This document shows positions 61,833 to 64,000 of a DNA stretch of 64,000 bases, in pieces. Numbering within the stretch: position 1 is the first letter of the stretch; the number at the start of each line of letters is the position of its first letter. The notes below the pieces were generated by a model. It was given only the letters and a program-made list of their open reading frames with translations. It had not been told where the DNA came from and searched no databases. Source of the stretch: Auanema rhodensis (lineage: Eukaryota > Nematoda > Chromadorea > Rhabditida > Rhabditidae); contig OZ059898.1 of the NCBI GenBank assembly GCA_964057225.1, positions 8,990,001 to 9,054,000 on the forward strand, written 5' to 3'. A program made the translations under genes and the position numbers.

Positions 61833-63226
61833 CACGTGTCCTATGCACCGGGCAAAGTATTTATGAAACAAAGATCTTTTATTTTTTCTTCTCCGCTTTC
61901 TTTCGTTTTCTGTCAGCCTCTTCAATACTCAATTACATTGTCGTTTCAATCTTTACGTGGATCTCACGTGAACAACACGATGATCATTATTTCTTAAGCA
62001 CACTAATGGAGCGGTTGTATGTTATACCTTTTGCCTATTCTCTTCATCTCTCTTTCGATCGTTTCTCTAATCATCCTCCTGATATAGAACACGTTGGTTC
62101 AAGAACCACTTTCTATAAACGGCAAATATATAACAGAATGGATTTTTTGTTTCTCCAGCTGCCGATAGATGAAGAAAAGGGGTGGTAAGCCATGCTTTGC
62201 ATAGGCTATAGGACAAAGTCTTTTAGGAAACCAGAACTTTCCTCTTTCTCTCTATTCGCCTATTTTTCTACTTTCTTACCTCTTTCTCTCGTTATTCATT
62301 CTTTTCTTCTTCTTCTTTCGCTTTGTCTGTATCTCAATCACTACAACACAAGCCTGTATCCTACAATCCTCCCGCATGTCATCTCCACCCTATCCCGTCA
62401 TCACCATTTCCTACACACAGCGCCCACTAGTTGTTGTTCGGCTGTCCAATATTGTGCTGTTCACGTGAAGGCGGCGTGTAGAACAACGAGGGCAGGGAAT
62501 GGGTGCGACGAGATGAAGAACAAGACTGAGGGAAAGAGAGAAAATGAGAATACAAGAGAACGAATTGCTGATGTTAGTACCGATTCATCTGTTTAAAGGA
62601 GATAGTTGAATGTTAAGAATGAGACAGTCTGAATGCTTGAAATGCATACTAAACTCATACAACGTGAACTCAAAATTAGATACTTTATGATAAAGGTATT
62701 GTTCTATACAAATACTATTCATACAAATGTCTAGCTATAAATCTATATTTATACTTCAATACACAGATGTATTTATATTTTTGTATTTCATACTCAAATG
62801 ACCTATGAAAGCTTGAAGTCAAGATTGCTTTTTGTAGCCCTCAGGGCAATTCTATAGATGAGACTTTTCAATTTGAAAGCAGCAACAGCAGCAATAGAAA
62901 GTACAGGAACCGAATAACATCCTTCTGGCACGTTGACTAATAAGGCTGGTGGAAAAGTACAACAGGCTGTATGCATGTAAAGAGGGAAAAAGAGTGGGAG
63001 AGAATATTTGTGTATAACAGACTCCCTCTCTATCCTCCCCGAGCTTTCTCGTAAAGTGCAAAATGGTACTTTAAGGGATCATCAGTTTTTCTCTGGAATA
63101 TTTCAATTAACAGCTTTTCTACATGAAACATTTGGAAGTTATATGTGTGACATGTCACATATAAAAAAATTCTTCGCAACCAAGCGACACGTTGTTTCCC
63201 AAGAAATGAAAACATGCACTCACGTG
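61833..63226. promoter_or_regulatory. Cluster of four CACGTG E-boxes
   Basis: CACGTG at 61833-61838, 61965-61970, 62463-62468 and 63221-63226. A given six-base word is expected about once per 4 kb in unbiased DNA and more rarely in AT-rich DNA, so four in 1.4 kb is dense. MAX-family proteins bind exactly this sequence and the nearest gene encodes one. Confidence 0.4.
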
Positions 63227-64000
63227 GTTTTTCAAGTCGCTCTCATCGATCACATGTTATAGCTCAGATTTGAGTTAAGAACATCAGATACATTGGATAT
63301 TCTGGTTATGATGTGATGAAAGAAGCCAAATTGCAATATGTATGTAGGGCTGTTTGCCTGAAGCATTCACTTCATCATTGTATGCCTTGATTTCTCCTCT
63401 CGCTTTTCTATGTTGCCTTAAGAATACTATCATTTGTTTAGAATCAATTGTATTTCTCAATTTATTCTACACTGTGTTCTGACTCTTCTCACTGCCTTAT
63501 AAGTTTTTTAGGGATCAGATATAGAAAAACAAGATTCAAGTAGAATAGTAAGACACTTGAGAGGAAGTAGACGTTGTTAGTGGAAATATGACAGAAGAAA
63601 GAGAAAATGATTATAGTTTGAACTTTCTTATATCATGGCAATAAGCATAAAAATGTTAAAAAAGCTGGAAATGAAAAGAACAGAAATGTTAAATTGAACG
63701 GGAGCTCAGCAGCAGCAGCAGGCATTCGGAAGAAGCCGGGAGTGGGAATAAGAGCGAGAGATATAGAGAAATGAAGGAAACAAGTAAGATGGAAAGAAAT
63801 GGAAGATGGGGCAATCCCCGCAATGATCGTTCTTTGACTGCACCTCGTTGTGTTTAGGAAGGAAGCAGCAAAAGTAAAAAGATGATGAAATAAGAAAATT
63901 AAAGAAAAAAGGGATGATAATGAACAAATTTAGAAGTAAGACATGAACTAATATCCTTTTATAAAGAATACAAGCTTGAATTGTTTGAAACAAAAACTTA

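Larger units (their letters stand above)
57333..64000. other. Long GC-richer non-coding region upstream of MAX-like gene
   Basis: 6.7 kb without a recognisable gene. At 57880-58160 a GC-rich block with a CCACGCCC (KLF-type) element lies 550-830 bp upstream of the MAX-like ATG. (GA)n at about 58294-58312 and a C12 run at 59066-59077 follow. Four CACGTG E-boxes occur at 61833, 61965, 62463 and 63221, and a (CAG)n run near 63708-63721. Purine- or pyrimidine-rich strands give long spurious frames such as 62192-62596. It is probably the promoter and 5' regulatory region, possibly with UTR exons. Confidence 0.5.

Noticed and set aside
62192-62596. 134-codon open frame on the plus strand
   Set aside because: It lies in a C/T-rich then A/G-rich stretch and yields low-complexity Ser/Leu/Phe then Arg/Glu/Asn peptide with no domain; strand bias explains the openness.

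Overview
This is a stretch of nuclear DNA from a nematode. The evidence is a CBD-1-type eggshell chitin-binding protein, two serpentine chemoreceptors, a supplementary-type nuclear hormone receptor, a tandem ShKT protein, very short introns (mostly 40-60 bp) ending in TTTTAG or TTTCAG, and trans-splice-like acceptors a few bases before several start codons. The DNA is strongly AT-rich. I cannot name the genus from the sequence. All gene models were assembled by eye from open frames, GT..AG junctions and conserved family motifs, so exon edges may be off by a few bases.

Layout, left to right: the 3' part of a GNAT acetyltransferase gene (+, 41-1145); a gene of about 35 exons encoding 15 peritrophin-A domains, a likely cbd-1 orthologue (+, 2501-8600); the intraflagellar transport gene WDR35/IFT121 (-, 8682-13919), convergent with it; a serpentine receptor (+, 14238-15408), divergent from IFT121; a secreted two-ShKT protein (-, 15755-16398); a nuclear hormone receptor (-, 17009-18929); pyrroline-5-carboxylate reductase (+, 22029-23400 or 23921); an Srsx-like receptor (+, 25454-26752); a gene-poor AT-rich interval of nearly 11 kb; a LITAF-domain protein (+, 37641-38519); a class 3 lipase (-, 39250-40618); a SIRT4-type sirtuin (-, 40923-42122), divergent from a PP1-like phosphatase (+, 42566-43975); a glypican (+, 47874-53384); and a MAX-like bHLH-leucine zipper factor (-, 55209-57332) with a long, GC-richer, gene-less upstream region reaching the window end.

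Most neighbours are functionally unrelated, as is normal in animal genomes. The exception is the ciliary module: the 318 bp between IFT121 and the divergent chemoreceptor contains a perfect 14-bp palindromic RFX/DAF-19 X-box, 83 bp from the IFT121 start codon, with a second degenerate copy beside it. The SIRT4/PP1 pair is also head-to-head, 443 bp apart. I found no tRNA, rRNA, CRISPR or recognisable intact transposon. Other points worth following are an in-frame cassette in an oversized cbd-1 intron, an alternative C-terminus for the P5C reductase, an orphan coding-like terminal exon in the gene-poor interval, and a cluster of four CACGTG E-boxes upstream of the MAX-like gene.
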